Below, piece after piece: positions 33,754-43,099 of a stretch of DNA of 64,000 nucleotides (positions are counted from its first letter, which is position 1; each line of letters begins with the position of its first letter). This DNA comes from UBA721 sp002705165 (GTDB lineage Bacteria; Planctomycetota; Planctomycetia; Pirellulales; Pirellulaceae): assembly GCA_045565995.1 (NCBI GenBank), contig JBJLEF010000009.1:1-64000 (forward strand), in the 5' to 3' direction. Made by a program: the position numbers and the translations under genes. Below the pieces are notes generated by a model. The model was not told the origin of the DNA, did no database searches, and saw nothing but the letters and a program-made list of their open reading frames with translations.

Positions 33754-34140
33754 ATGTCACCTACCGAATTAATACAACATGCACTTAAGGTCCGTCTAAA
33801 TGCTTTTGCTCCCTATTCTCACTTTTTAGTCGGCGCCGCGGTCTGCAATGCCCAAGGAGAATATGCCGTCGGTTGCAATGTCGAAAACGCGGCTTATGGA
33901 AGCACCATCTGTGCGGAAGCCGCAGCGCTCAGTCAGGCCATCGCAAAAGGTATCCAAACCATTACCGACATCGCCATCGTGACAACGTCCGGCGCTACTC
34001 CATGCGGCAATTGTCGCCAGCTTATTGCTCAATTAGCCCCCGACTGCCGTGTGCATCTCGCAAATCTAGAGCCTAATACGACGCGAACCATAACCATCCG
34101 TGAATTACTTCCGGATGCGTTTACCTCCGTCCCTAATTAA
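33754..34140 (+). CDS. cdd: cytidine deaminase
   Basis: This 128-residue zinc enzyme deaminates (deoxy)cytidine to (deoxy)uridine. Zinc ligands and general acid are visible: TICAEAAALSQAI (Cys 53, Glu 55) and TPCGNCRQL (Cys 84, Cys 87), with CNVENAAYG binding the sugar. It starts 2 bp after the phosphorylase stop, completing the deoC-deoA-cdd order. Confidence 0.96.
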   Translation: MSPTELIQHALKVRLNAFAPYSHFLVGAAVCNAQGEYAVGCNVENAAYGSTICAEAAALSQAIAKGIQTITDIAIVTTSGATPCGNCRQLIAQLAPDCRVHLANLEPNTTRTITIRELLPDAFTSVPN

Positions 34141-35553
34141 CTACAGCAACAGCCCGGGAAGTCGATCGACCATCAGAGTTCGCTGCTCAAAGGCATAGGC
34201 AAGCTGAAGTACTTCCATGTCACGTCGAAAGCGTCCCACAATCTGTATCCCAACGGGCAAACCCGTTGGTGTAAAACCTGCTGGGACAGAAATCGCTGGC
34301 ATTCCCGTTACCGTTACAAAATAACATGACTTCATCCAATCGATATAAGTTTCCATTTGCTGCCCGGCGATCTTCCGGACAAATGGCTCGTTGATATCAA
34401 ACGGAGCGACCTGACTCACTGGAGCGACTAGAAAGTCATAGCGTTCAAAGAACTGCCTTGTCTTTTGAAAAAGCGTAGTTTGACGTTGCTGGGCCTTCCC
34501 CACTTCCGGCCCCGTCAATTGGCGTCCCTGTTCGATATTCCAGAGAACGGTATCCTTCAGCTCAGATTCATGGCGAGACACCAGCGGGCCAAACTTCATC
34601 TCAAAACGGAAAGCTCGTAGCACTTTAAAGACGTCATCAGCACCGTCGAAATCTGGACATGCCTCTTCTACAACACATCCAAGCTCTTCGAATACCCCCC
34701 TTTGATTTTCAATGATTGCCTGCACTTCAGGTTCCACTGGCAGGCCACCCAGCGTGGGTGCGAAGGCCACTCGTGAACCCGCCATTTGGCCACCCAACTC
34801 TTCTGCGAAAATAGACGCTGGTTCTTGAAGACTCAATGGCGACCGATCATCAGGGCCGGCCATCGCCTGCAACTGCAAAGCAATGTCTTTGACATACCGT
34901 GCCATAGGACCCTGGACACCAAAAGAAAAGAACGCATTATCGCTCGGCCAACTGGGCACTCGGCCCGTCGAAGGCCGAAAACCTACCACATTACAGAAAT
35001 TGGCGGGATTGCGTAGGCTACCACCCATATCACTACCATCTGCGATGGGGACCATCCTGGTAGCCAAGGCCACGGCAGCCCCTCCACTACTTCCTCCACA
35101 TGTCTTCGAAAGGTCATAAGGATTACAGGTTGCGCCGAATACCGTGTTGAAGGTTTGAGATCCAGCTCCAAATTCTGGCGTATTGGTTTTACCGACGGTC
35201 ACGACCCCAGCGTGTTTCAGGCGCTCGATCAAGAGTTCATCTCTTTGTGGAATATGCTCAGCATAAATCGGACTGCCAAACGTGGTGCGAATCCCTTTGG
35301 TCATCGTGAGATCCTTGTGCGCCATGGGCAGGCCATGTAGCACGCCCAATTCTTGACCCGAGGCCTGCATTTCATCCAAGGCCATCGCACGTTTCTCAGC
35401 AGCTTCAGCCGTTAATGTGACGATGGCATTAACGGACGGATTAAGCCTTTGGATATGAGAAAGATAGCAACCGAGTAATTCCCGTGCGGAAATTTCCCGG
35501 TTTGCAATCATCTGTCGCAATTTAACTGCCGAGGAGTTTAGTAATTCATCCAT
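34141..35553 (-). CDS. amidase signature family hydrolase
   Basis: This 470-residue amidase has the Lys-cisSer-Ser triad: K80 in GLPMAHKDLT, S155 in TCGGSSGGAAVA and S179 in GSDMGGSLRNPAN. It resembles a stand-alone amidase more than GatA, since no gatB or gatC is nearby and its C-terminus differs. The substrate is unknown; nucleoside or nitrogen salvage is a guess from neighbours. Its stop abuts that of cdd with no gap for a terminator between the convergent genes. Confidence 0.9.
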   Translation of the reverse strand: MDELLNSSAVKLRQMIANREISARELLGCYLSHIQRLNPSVNAIVTLTAEAAEKRAMALDEMQASGQELGVLHGLPMAHKDLTMTKGIRTTFGSPIYAEHIPQRDELLIERLKHAGVVTVGKTNTPEFGAGSQTFNTVFGATCNPYDLSKTCGGSSGGAAVALATRMVPIADGSDMGGSLRNPANFCNVVGFRPSTGRVPSWPSDNAFFSFGVQGPMARYVKDIALQLQAMAGPDDRSPLSLQEPASIFAEELGGQMAGSRVAFAPTLGGLPVEPEVQAIIENQRGVFEELGCVVEEACPDFDGADDVFKVLRAFRFEMKFGPLVSRHESELKDTVLWNIEQGRQLTGPEVGKAQQRQTTLFQKTRQFFERYDFLVAPVSQVAPFDINEPFVRKIAGQQMETYIDWMKSCYFVTVTGMPAISVPAGFTPTGLPVGIQIVGRFRRDMEVLQLAYAFEQRTLMVDRLPGLLL

Positions 35554-35571
35554 AACGAACCCATTCTAGAT

Positions 35572-36873
35572 TTAAAAACCCAACAGGCTAACAGGATCGC
35601 CGTATAACATCCCGGCAAAACAAGCTGTCATGAACGCTGCCAACGTCCCGCCGAGCATAGCGCGTAGACTTAACCTTGCAAGGTCTCCACGGCGGTGTTT
35701 CGCTAACCCCCCGATCCCGGCAATTTGGATGCCGATCGAACCAAAATTCGCAAAGCCACAAAGAGCATATGTCAAAATCATGGACGTCCTGTCGCTTAAC
35801 GCAGTATCAGGGTTCGCCTGAACGTCCGCTAATAGGTCATAGGCGATAAATTCATTGGCGATAAGTTTGTAGCTCAACAACTCACCTGCTTTCAGACATT
35901 CGCTACCCTCGATTCCCATCACCCATGCTAACGGCGCGAACAAGTAACCCATGGCCGTTTCGAGCTTCCACTCAAATTCCACGGCACCTTCCCCGGACAC
36001 CAAATTAACCGCCCACTCTACTACCTCGCCAGCAAAGGAAAAACACCACTTTGCCAACGCCAGTAACGCCAGAAACGCAATTAACATCGCCCCAACATTA
36101 AGGGCCAATTTCAATCCCACACTCGCACCCTGCGTTGCCGCATCGACAACATTGACCGGCCCATCCTTCTCCGGAAGAATCACGACGCCACTTCCTAACG
36201 TCTCCGGAGCGTCAACTTCCGGCTGTAATAACTTGGCTACAACAAGAGCAGCAGGGGCGGAAATAACCGACGCACTTACCAAATGAGTCGCATCAATACC
36301 CATCCCAATGTAAGCGGCGAGAATACCACCAGAAATGGTCGCAAATCCCCCGACCATCAGCGACATTAATTCTGAATTGGTCATCTTTCCGATATAAGGT
36401 TTCACCACCAATGGTGCTTCGGTCTGTCCCACAAAGACATTCGCGGCCGCGGCCAATGTTTCCGCTCCGGATGTCCTAAACGTGATCCGCATCAACCACG
36501 CCATCGCCTGGACGACCGGCTGCATAATCCGGAGGTAGTACAAGATCGCCATCAGCGATGAAAAAAAGATTATCGTTGGTAAGACTTTAAAAGCGAAAAA
36601 GAACTCACCATAGTTGTCGCCAAACACACCCTTCGAGCCCTCGTCTACAAAATCGAGCATACCCGAAAACATCCTACCCATCACGGAAAAGATCTTATTC
36701 CCTTCAGTGGTTCGCATGACGAGCAGTGCCAATAGCAATTGCAGGCCCAACCCGCCCAGCAACACACGGTAGTTTCGAACTGAGCGGTTCTTTCCCATAG
36801 CCCAGGCAAGTAACAACATCACTACAATGCCAATACCGCTCACTAACCTCAGACCACTTTCGGACTCACCCAT
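35572..36873 (-). CDS. NupC/CNT family concentrative nucleoside transporter
   Basis: This 433-residue polytopic protein belongs to the Na+- or H+-coupled nucleoside symporter family. Characteristic stretches are NVFVGQTEAPLVVKPYI, SELMSLMVGGFATISGGILAAYIGMGID, LIANEFIAYDLLADV and TYALCGFANFGSIGIQIAGIGGLA. These contain the G-Q-T-E-A-P and N-E-F nucleoside-binding residues. About ten membrane helices are seen. With amidase and upp it forms a minus-strand group opposite the deo genes, fitting uptake of nucleosides for salvage. Confidence 0.93.
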   Translation of the reverse strand: MGESESGLRLVSGIGIVVMLLLAWAMGKNRSVRNYRVLLGGLGLQLLLALLVMRTTEGNKIFSVMGRMFSGMLDFVDEGSKGVFGDNYGEFFFAFKVLPTIIFFSSLMAILYYLRIMQPVVQAMAWLMRITFRTSGAETLAAAANVFVGQTEAPLVVKPYIGKMTNSELMSLMVGGFATISGGILAAYIGMGIDATHLVSASVISAPAALVVAKLLQPEVDAPETLGSGVVILPEKDGPVNVVDAATQGASVGLKLALNVGAMLIAFLALLALAKWCFSFAGEVVEWAVNLVSGEGAVEFEWKLETAMGYLFAPLAWVMGIEGSECLKAGELLSYKLIANEFIAYDLLADVQANPDTALSDRTSMILTYALCGFANFGSIGIQIAGIGGLAKHRRGDLARLSLRAMLGGTLAAFMTACFAGMLYGDPVSLLGF

Positions 36874-36922
36874 ATTACGACTACACTCTCTTTGCTATAT
36901 GTATCTGTATCCGCCACCAAAC

Positions 36923-37549
36923 TTAAACGGTCCCGAAATAACGGTCACCTGCATCACCCAGGCCGGGGACAATATAATTAATCTCATTTAAGCCGTCATC
37001 AATGCTGCAAGCCGTGACAGAAATATCGGGGTACTCCTGGTGCAATTTCTCGATTCCCTCCGGAGCGGCGATAACGCATCCAAACGAGATTTTATCAATC
37101 CCTCTGCGTTTCAAAGCTGAAACAGCAGCAACTGCAGAGCCACCGGTCGCAAGCATTGGGTCCACCACGATGGCAGAGTCAACCTCAGGCCATTCCTCCA
37201 GTTTGTTGTAATATGAAACCGGTAGTGAAGTCGCCTCATCCCGATACATCCCGAGATGAAAAACAGAAACATCCGGGATGAAATCACTAAAGCCTCGCAC
37301 CAGAGCAAGACCTGCACGCAAAATTGGTACGACAGCAACCTTTTCCTTGATCATCATAGACTCAGTTTTTACCAGCGGCGTCTGAATGGTAACCGGCTGA
37401 ACAGTCAGTCCCGCCGTCATCTCCATTGCAAGAAATACTCCCAGCTTGTCTAAGGCATTACGAAAAAGTGCGGTACCGGATTTCTGATCTCTAAGAATCG
37501 CCAAGTAATGTTTAACGATTACGTGATTTAATTCAAATACTCTATTCAA
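36923..37549 (-). CDS. upp: uracil phosphoribosyltransferase
   Basis: This 208-residue enzyme makes UMP from uracil and PRPP. The PRPP loop VVDPMLATGGSAVAAV is at about 128-143; PILRAGLALVRGFSD and the uracil-binding tail NYIVPGLGDAGDRYFGT are typical. The gene lies 49 bp upstream of the CNT gene on the same strand and links base salvage to nucleoside uptake. Confidence 0.95.
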   Translation of the reverse strand: MNRVFELNHVIVKHYLAILRDQKSGTALFRNALDKLGVFLAMEMTAGLTVQPVTIQTPLVKTESMMIKEKVAVVPILRAGLALVRGFSDFIPDVSVFHLGMYRDEATSLPVSYYNKLEEWPEVDSAIVVDPMLATGGSAVAAVSALKRRGIDKISFGCVIAAPEGIEKLHQEYPDISVTACSIDDGLNEINYIVPGLGDAGDRYFGTV

Positions 37550-37756
37550 TAGTTCCTACTTTCACTAAACGCACTTTTCGATGTAACTTAACCGTGCATT
37601 ATAACCCTTAAAAGAGAGTTAATATTAATCGAAACAGCTTCGAAATCTACTTGCCAACCTCTTCTGGAAAGCTAACATCGAGTTAAAGCCCGATACTGCC
37701 ACCGGCGATATCAGAGCAACCCTTTTTCCTATGATTCTTTTCTTTCTGGCAATACC

Positions 37757-38734
37757 ATGCAAAACCGAGTCATCCTCGCCATTTTGTTAATTCTAATCAG
37801 CGCGACTCCGCTCCTTGCTGTGAATCCATCCGTGATCCAAAACTACTCGACGGAACTGCGGCATGAAGGTCATGAGATCTGGTACATCACCACACGTCAT
37901 CTACCACTATACGAAAATCTTGAGCAAGCAGTCGATAACATTGGCTACTATAAGATGGAGGGCAAGTCGTGGGCTAAAAAGCCGTCCTCAGAATTCAACT
38001 CCTCCGAAGACCTTGATACGATGATTGTCGTTCACGGAAGTCCCGCCACTGTTTCACTTGTCTCAGAAGTCTGCCTAGACGTCTACCAACATATCCAGAC
38101 GGTCATTCCTGAGTCTAAAACACGAATGCGGTATGTCATTTGGTCTTGGCCAGCAGATCGCATGGGCTCGGGATTAGTTAAAGAATTCCGTGATCAGGCC
38201 AGACGTTCCCAGCCGCAGGGTTTCTATCTGGGCCATGTCCTTGATCAGTGTCGCTCTAAGAATGATACCGTGGTGGTTGGCTATAGCATGGGAGCTCGCG
38301 TTGCAAGCTGTGCCCTCCATCTTCTTGCAGGAGGCGAATCCGAATTTACCCCGACGATCAAAACGACTTCCAGCAATAAAGTTGCCTATCTGGTTGTAGC
38401 CGGTGCGATCAACCGAGACTGGCTAGAACCCGGGCGGCATTTTGGTGATGCCCTCAAGAGCACGAATCGATTTTTGAACGTCTACAACAGTACCGACCCA
38501 CTCTTAAAACGATATCCAAAACTTTATCCAAAAGGGAAGTCGCGTCCTGAAGCGACTGGATTTAAGGGGCTTTACAGCCATGCAAACCTAGCCACGTTTG
38601 GCGTGCCGATAGAAGAAATAAATGTCTCTGCCGCAGCAGGTAAATCGCATGACATACGATACATCACCCGTGATACAGAGACGCTAAAAAAGATTTGGAC
38701 TCGATTATTAGAGCCTGCACTTAACGGCAATTAG
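37757..38734 (+). CDS. secreted alpha/beta hydrolase-like protein (DUF900-like)
   Basis: The 325-residue protein has a signal peptide (ILAILLILISATPLLA). The nucleophile elbow VVGYSMGARVASCALHLL has Ser near 176 in the GxSxG pattern; other strands are TMIVVHGSPATVSLV and MRYVIWSWPADR. The layout resembles DUF900 hydrolases, which have that WSWPA segment. An esterase or lipase role is plausible, though the acid and His of the triad could not be assigned with certainty. Confidence 0.8.
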   Translation: MQNRVILAILLILISATPLLAVNPSVIQNYSTELRHEGHEIWYITTRHLPLYENLEQAVDNIGYYKMEGKSWAKKPSSEFNSSEDLDTMIVVHGSPATVSLVSEVCLDVYQHIQTVIPESKTRMRYVIWSWPADRMGSGLVKEFRDQARRSQPQGFYLGHVLDQCRSKNDTVVVGYSMGARVASCALHLLAGGESEFTPTIKTTSSNKVAYLVVAGAINRDWLEPGRHFGDALKSTNRFLNVYNSTDPLLKRYPKLYPKGKSRPEATGFKGLYSHANLATFGVPIEEINVSAAAGKSHDIRYITRDTETLKKIWTRLLEPALNGN

Positions 38735-38755
38735 CTTAAGCCCCTGGAGAGCCAA

Positions 38756-39622
38756 TTACTTCTGAGCAGCTTCGAAAACATCCTTCGCCAGCTTTTCCTG
38801 GTTTTCAGACAATTCCGGGTTAGGTTTGGAATCCCCTTTTTCTTTGCCAACGATCCAGCGAATCCCACCCACAATCGATTTTTGGAATGTTTCATTCGTC
38901 CAGACATCTTCTCGGTGGCCAAGGCTCATATGAAAGACTTTTCCCTGGCCGTAACTCTTGCACCAGCAAATCGGAACATGGTACGGCTTCTTTAAGGAAG
39001 TTTTCTCCATATTCAGACTCATCAGCACTCGAACTTTTTCGGGCTGCCAGTTTTTAAACTGATAAATCTCATCTTTCAGTGTCACTTCCTTGCCCCATGC
39101 CTGCACAATCGGGTGGTTAGGTTCGTGATTTGTAATCGTTACGGTAGAACCGCTACCCCACGGGTGACCATTAAAGGAACCACCAATCATATCCCAGTAG
39201 GGCTCATAATCTTTAAACGTGTCTGCCGCCGAGTGCGTGCCAATAAACCCATGCCCTTTTTGCTTGAGCCATTCGTTAAAAAAGTAATCCAGATTCTCTT
39301 TAGCAATTGGCAGCTTGCCTGTGGTGTAAAACATTACGATCTCGTAGTGTTCGAGCTTTTCCTTCGTGAAATCTTTTGCGACATCCTGCGTGCAGTCCAC
39401 TCGAAATTGATTACTAGAAACCCCGAGCTCTGTCATGACTCGCTCAGCCACCGAAAGATTCCCTTCCTTGCGTGTTACACTGCCATGCCGAAAGCCTGAA
39501 CTCTGCGTAACAAACAAGATGTTTACCGAGCCATCTTTCCCATTCGCGTCGTTACCTTCGCCCAACACTGCGAAGATCAAGAGGAACATAAGTCCCATAT
39601 AAATTCGTCGGTTGATTGACAT
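38756..39622 (-). CDS. ThuA domain-containing secreted protein
   Basis: This 288-residue protein with a signal peptide carries a ThuA (trehalose utilisation) domain, which has a class I glutamine-amidotransferase-like fold. Seen are ILFVTQSSGFRHGSV, YEIVMFYTTGKLPIA, GHGFIGTHSAADTF, WDMIGGSFNGHPW, DEIYQFKNW and GQGKVFHMSLGHREDVW. Family members are linked to sugar metabolism in planctomycetes. It is the last gene of the operon that begins with the DUF1501 gene at 46953, 24 bp after the WD40 gene. Confidence 0.92.
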   Translation of the reverse strand: MSINRRIYMGLMFLLIFAVLGEGNDANGKDGSVNILFVTQSSGFRHGSVTRKEGNLSVAERVMTELGVSSNQFRVDCTQDVAKDFTKEKLEHYEIVMFYTTGKLPIAKENLDYFFNEWLKQKGHGFIGTHSAADTFKDYEPYWDMIGGSFNGHPWGSGSTVTITNHEPNHPIVQAWGKEVTLKDEIYQFKNWQPEKVRVLMSLNMEKTSLKKPYHVPICWCKSYGQGKVFHMSLGHREDVWTNETFQKSIVGGIRWIVGKEKGDSKPNPELSENQEKLAKDVFEAAQK

Positions 39623-39646
39623 ATTCTTCTTCCCTTATCAAAACAT

Positions 39647-42600
39647 TTATTTTTCGACATTTGCCGGAGGTCTAACCACGTTAAGTCGCATGGGAAGGGT
39701 GCATTGATTACCTTCCACGTTTGCCTGAGCATAGAACAGCCGACTCTGTAGCGGGATCCAATCCTCTGCCGCTAAGAAGACATTCCGTTCTGTCTGCCCC
39801 TCTACGATCAGTACGCCGTTGAGCCCAATATCATTTACGATCACGCCATGTGGCAGATTAAATACCTCAAAGGCTATTCGACCATCAAACCCTCGGCGTT
39901 GAACACTTAAGCGAACTTGAGTTTCCTGCCCTGGCACAATGTCTATTTCCGCGACCACCGGAACTTCAACCGGTGGGGGTGCTAACTCTTCCATTGTGGT
40001 CGACAGCCTAAAACGCCCGATCGTATGTTTTTGGAATTTAGCACTGTGTTTAAAGACGGCGAGCAAAGTTCGCCGGGCGGGAATCTGGATGGGTTCGGAA
40101 AGTTCTAGCTCCGCAAAGTGTGACGCGTCTTCACCATTGCGAGGAACGCTGAATACGTCACCCTCCCCCTTTTTTGAAATCGCCCAAGCCGTATCCAATT
40201 TTCCATCGACAAGCCATTCCGGCTTAAAGCCAGCTTGTGTGAAATCTGCAAAAACTGAAGCAATCTGCAATTTCTCCTTTTTGGCTGGGTTCTCAGGGTC
40301 GACGAGGTACAACTCCAGTTCGCTCAAAACAAAGTTGCCATTTTCAGGATTCCGACCGGGGGCTCCTGATGGCAACGTCTGATGCCCGAGTACGTCCAGA
40401 CGAATACTATTAATTTTCCCAACCTGCAAATCGTATTTAACACTGTAAAGATCGTTATCCGGGGTTTCACCGGTTGCAAGTAACGACTGATCCTCCTGTT
40501 TCATCAATTCTGTGGCGCCTTCAGCCAGCCAATGCGTTGGCGTCAGTGTCTGAAATGTACGATCGTCACGGCTCCAGAATGTCGTTACTGGTCGCTCTTT
40601 AACCGTTATGGGCGTCATATGAGCAACCACCGTGGAAGCCTCGGCTATCTTGAGCTCACCAAGCACTCCGCCGTCTTGGAGGACTTCCTGGCCGCCGATC
40701 ATTGCCCTGGAGGTAATCTTCCCCCAGTGATTCCCTTCGGGCGTAAGCGCGTTAGCATGAGCGTGAACGACGCCTCGGACCTGGCTATGACCAGCCTGAA
40801 TAACCAAAGGCGACGTAACGGTAAAACCTGGAGGAAGGTCGGTAAGTTGAATCTCGATGGGACCGTTGTACCCATCAATCCGATTTGCCGAGACGGTAAA
40901 AGCTTTACCACCACCTCGGTTGACGGTCGGATTTGCGCCACTAACGGAAGTCTCGTAAGACGGTTCGGGACGTCGAGCAATAACCTCGTAATGAAAAGCA
41001 TCACCATGGTGGTCACGAACGTCACTCACCCGTAAAAAGAACCGTCCGTCATCGGGTGCTGCAAAATGCAACTTAGAATCTCGCCCCAGTTTGCGATCTG
41101 ACGAATCATCATTTTCGTAATTCACCGTAAAAACAGGCAAACCATTATCTGGAACCACCGTACCGACGGGGTATGGTTTTACCACGTAGGCCACCTGTCC
41201 AAGAGGATGGGAACGTGGGGTCGTATCAAAGTACCCCTGGCGAGAACCATTTTCCGGATAGAACAGTGAATCAGAATCCGGCCCACGGCGCTGGCGAAAG
41301 TGTTTAAGAACTTCCCCATTCACATAGAGATATTCGTCCAGTCGAGTCTCATCATAGTTGGCAAATCGGAAACCTTTCTGGTCTGAGCTGACCGATCGAA
41401 ATTCTATCAAGCTATCTCGGACGGAACCAAGAACTACGCGGGGGACGGGAATACCTTGAGCATCTAACACTTCGATTTTTGAGTCCAGCATCGATTTATT
41501 GCGAGCTGCATTGACCTCAAAGATCCATTGATCACCAGTCACAGCATCGAAACCAAACAGGTCGTCTTCGACCCAAACTGTCGAAGCCTCCATGTCGGGA
41601 TTAAAGATCTTGCCCTGAAAATTAGCCGGCAAGGAAATGACTTTAGCGTCAGCCACAGCATCATTAGGCTCCATTTCCTGAACGGCTGGAATTTCCGTTC
41701 GAGAGATCACACCCTCGTATCTCACCAGAGGCATAAAATCCCGCAGGATCTGGGGGTTAAAAACCTCACCTGTCTGCCCAACTCCGGTTTGATAAATATC
41801 AACGCTGCCATCCAAGCGACCTGCCACGAAACCACGGCTCATAATCGGAGAGACTGCCGAAACCCAATCAGCTTCCGATTCATAAGAAGCGATAGTAGCC
41901 ATCAGTGAAGTGTCCCAAAGCTTGACCAGGTTATCTTCACCGGCGCTAAGCAACCGACTTCCATCCGCAGAATAAGCGATATCTACAATGGCCAACTCAT
42001 GAGCATAAACGCTCGTTAAAAGGACATTGGTTCCCTCTTTGAAATCTCTACTCAAGCTCCACGTACGAATTCGATTGTCCACGCCTGCCGCGGAAAGCGT
42101 TCTGCCATCTGGCGCAATGGCAACGCAATAAAGTTCTTTTTGGGATTCCTTGAGTGTTTCCAGTCTTTTCCCGGTGTCCAAGTCCCAGAGTTTCACAGTA
42201 CGATCGCCGCTTGCAGTGGCTACCATTGATCCTGTTGGATGAAAGGCAATGTCATAAACCGCACCGTTATGCCCTTCTATTTCCATTCGTTTCGATCCTT
42301 CGGCGAGATCCCAGACAATAAGTCGCTTATCATAGCCAACCGAAGCAATGACATTATTGTCCGGTGAAATCTGAGCAGCGTAGACGCTATCACGATGCCC
42401 CCGAAATTTACGCACCAGGGACCAGTCGGCTGTTTTAAATAACGCCACTTCTCCATATAGTCCGGTTTCTCCGGCACCTGCGACCAACAACGATCCGTCC
42501 TGACTAAAGGCCACGCCGTTGACCACCCCGGTCAAGTCGTCGAGCAAAGCAACCCGGGTGCCGTCCTTCAGTGTTTTAATCTCCACACGACCATATTGCG

Positions 42601-43081
42601 CAATCGCCAGTAAGCTTCCGTCAGGGCTAACAGCCACCGAATTAATGGGATCTCTTGCCTCGCCTAAAAGCTTGATTTGAGGGGTGATCAGCATCGGCTT
42701 TCCCACAGTGCCGTCAGGCCCCTTCGCACCAGCGGAAATCCAGCTTCTTAGCACCTCCAACTCGTCACCAGTCGGAACTTCATTTCCCTCCGGCGGCATC
42801 TTAGGCTTCGCTTCACCGGTAACCACTCTTAGCAGACGGCTTAAATCCGCCCGACCAGGTAGTAAGACCGCCCCGCCTTTGCCTCCCTTCATAATGCCTT
42901 CAAAGGTTTCAAGGCTAAGACCGCCCTCCGCGTCGTCTGCGTTATGGCAAGCAACGCAGTACTTCGTGAGAATGGGAGCAACCGCGGCATTAAACGTCGG
43001 CTGCGAGCTCACTTGCTCCGTCTGACCAGAAAGGGTACTACCAAGAGCAACAAATAAGAATGGGAAAATGAATTTCTTCAT
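39647..43081 (-). CDS. large protein: c-type cytochrome domain, WD40 repeats, pre-peptidase C-like domain
   Basis: This 1144-residue protein has a signal peptide (MKKFIFPFLFVALGSTLSG), then a planctomycete-type cytochrome domain with the heme-binding CVACH at 42-46 and GEAKPKMPPEGNEVP, whose Met may be the axial ligand. About seven WD40 repeats follow (about 120-430), for example GHRDSVYAAQISPDNNVIAS and GHNGAVYDIAFHPTGSMVAT. Later parts include a PPC-like domain with EMEPNDAVADAKVISLP near 470 and beta-sandwich domains to the C-terminus. The whole is periplasmic and probably anchors or scans polymers. It belongs to the DUF1501-DUF1549 operon (18 bp from the previous gene). Confidence 0.88.
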   Translation of the reverse strand: MKKFIFPFLFVALGSTLSGQTEQVSSQPTFNAAVAPILTKYCVACHNADDAEGGLSLETFEGIMKGGKGGAVLLPGRADLSRLLRVVTGEAKPKMPPEGNEVPTGDELEVLRSWISAGAKGPDGTVGKPMLITPQIKLLGEARDPINSVAVSPDGSLLAIAQYGRVEIKTLKDGTRVALLDDLTGVVNGVAFSQDGSLLVAGAGETGLYGEVALFKTADWSLVRKFRGHRDSVYAAQISPDNNVIASVGYDKRLIVWDLAEGSKRMEIEGHNGAVYDIAFHPTGSMVATASGDRTVKLWDLDTGKRLETLKESQKELYCVAIAPDGRTLSAAGVDNRIRTWSLSRDFKEGTNVLLTSVYAHELAIVDIAYSADGSRLLSAGEDNLVKLWDTSLMATIASYESEADWVSAVSPIMSRGFVAGRLDGSVDIYQTGVGQTGEVFNPQILRDFMPLVRYEGVISRTEIPAVQEMEPNDAVADAKVISLPANFQGKIFNPDMEASTVWVEDDLFGFDAVTGDQWIFEVNAARNKSMLDSKIEVLDAQGIPVPRVVLGSVRDSLIEFRSVSSDQKGFRFANYDETRLDEYLYVNGEVLKHFRQRRGPDSDSLFYPENGSRQGYFDTTPRSHPLGQVAYVVKPYPVGTVVPDNGLPVFTVNYENDDSSDRKLGRDSKLHFAAPDDGRFFLRVSDVRDHHGDAFHYEVIARRPEPSYETSVSGANPTVNRGGGKAFTVSANRIDGYNGPIEIQLTDLPPGFTVTSPLVIQAGHSQVRGVVHAHANALTPEGNHWGKITSRAMIGGQEVLQDGGVLGELKIAEASTVVAHMTPITVKERPVTTFWSRDDRTFQTLTPTHWLAEGATELMKQEDQSLLATGETPDNDLYSVKYDLQVGKINSIRLDVLGHQTLPSGAPGRNPENGNFVLSELELYLVDPENPAKKEKLQIASVFADFTQAGFKPEWLVDGKLDTAWAISKKGEGDVFSVPRNGEDASHFAELELSEPIQIPARRTLLAVFKHSAKFQKHTIGRFRLSTTMEELAPPPVEVPVVAEIDIVPGQETQVRLSVQRRGFDGRIAFEVFNLPHGVIVNDIGLNGVLIVEGQTERNVFLAAEDWIPLQSRLFYAQANVEGNQCTLPMRLNVVRPPANVEK

Positions 43082-43099
43082 TGCGCTGCGATTTCCTTT

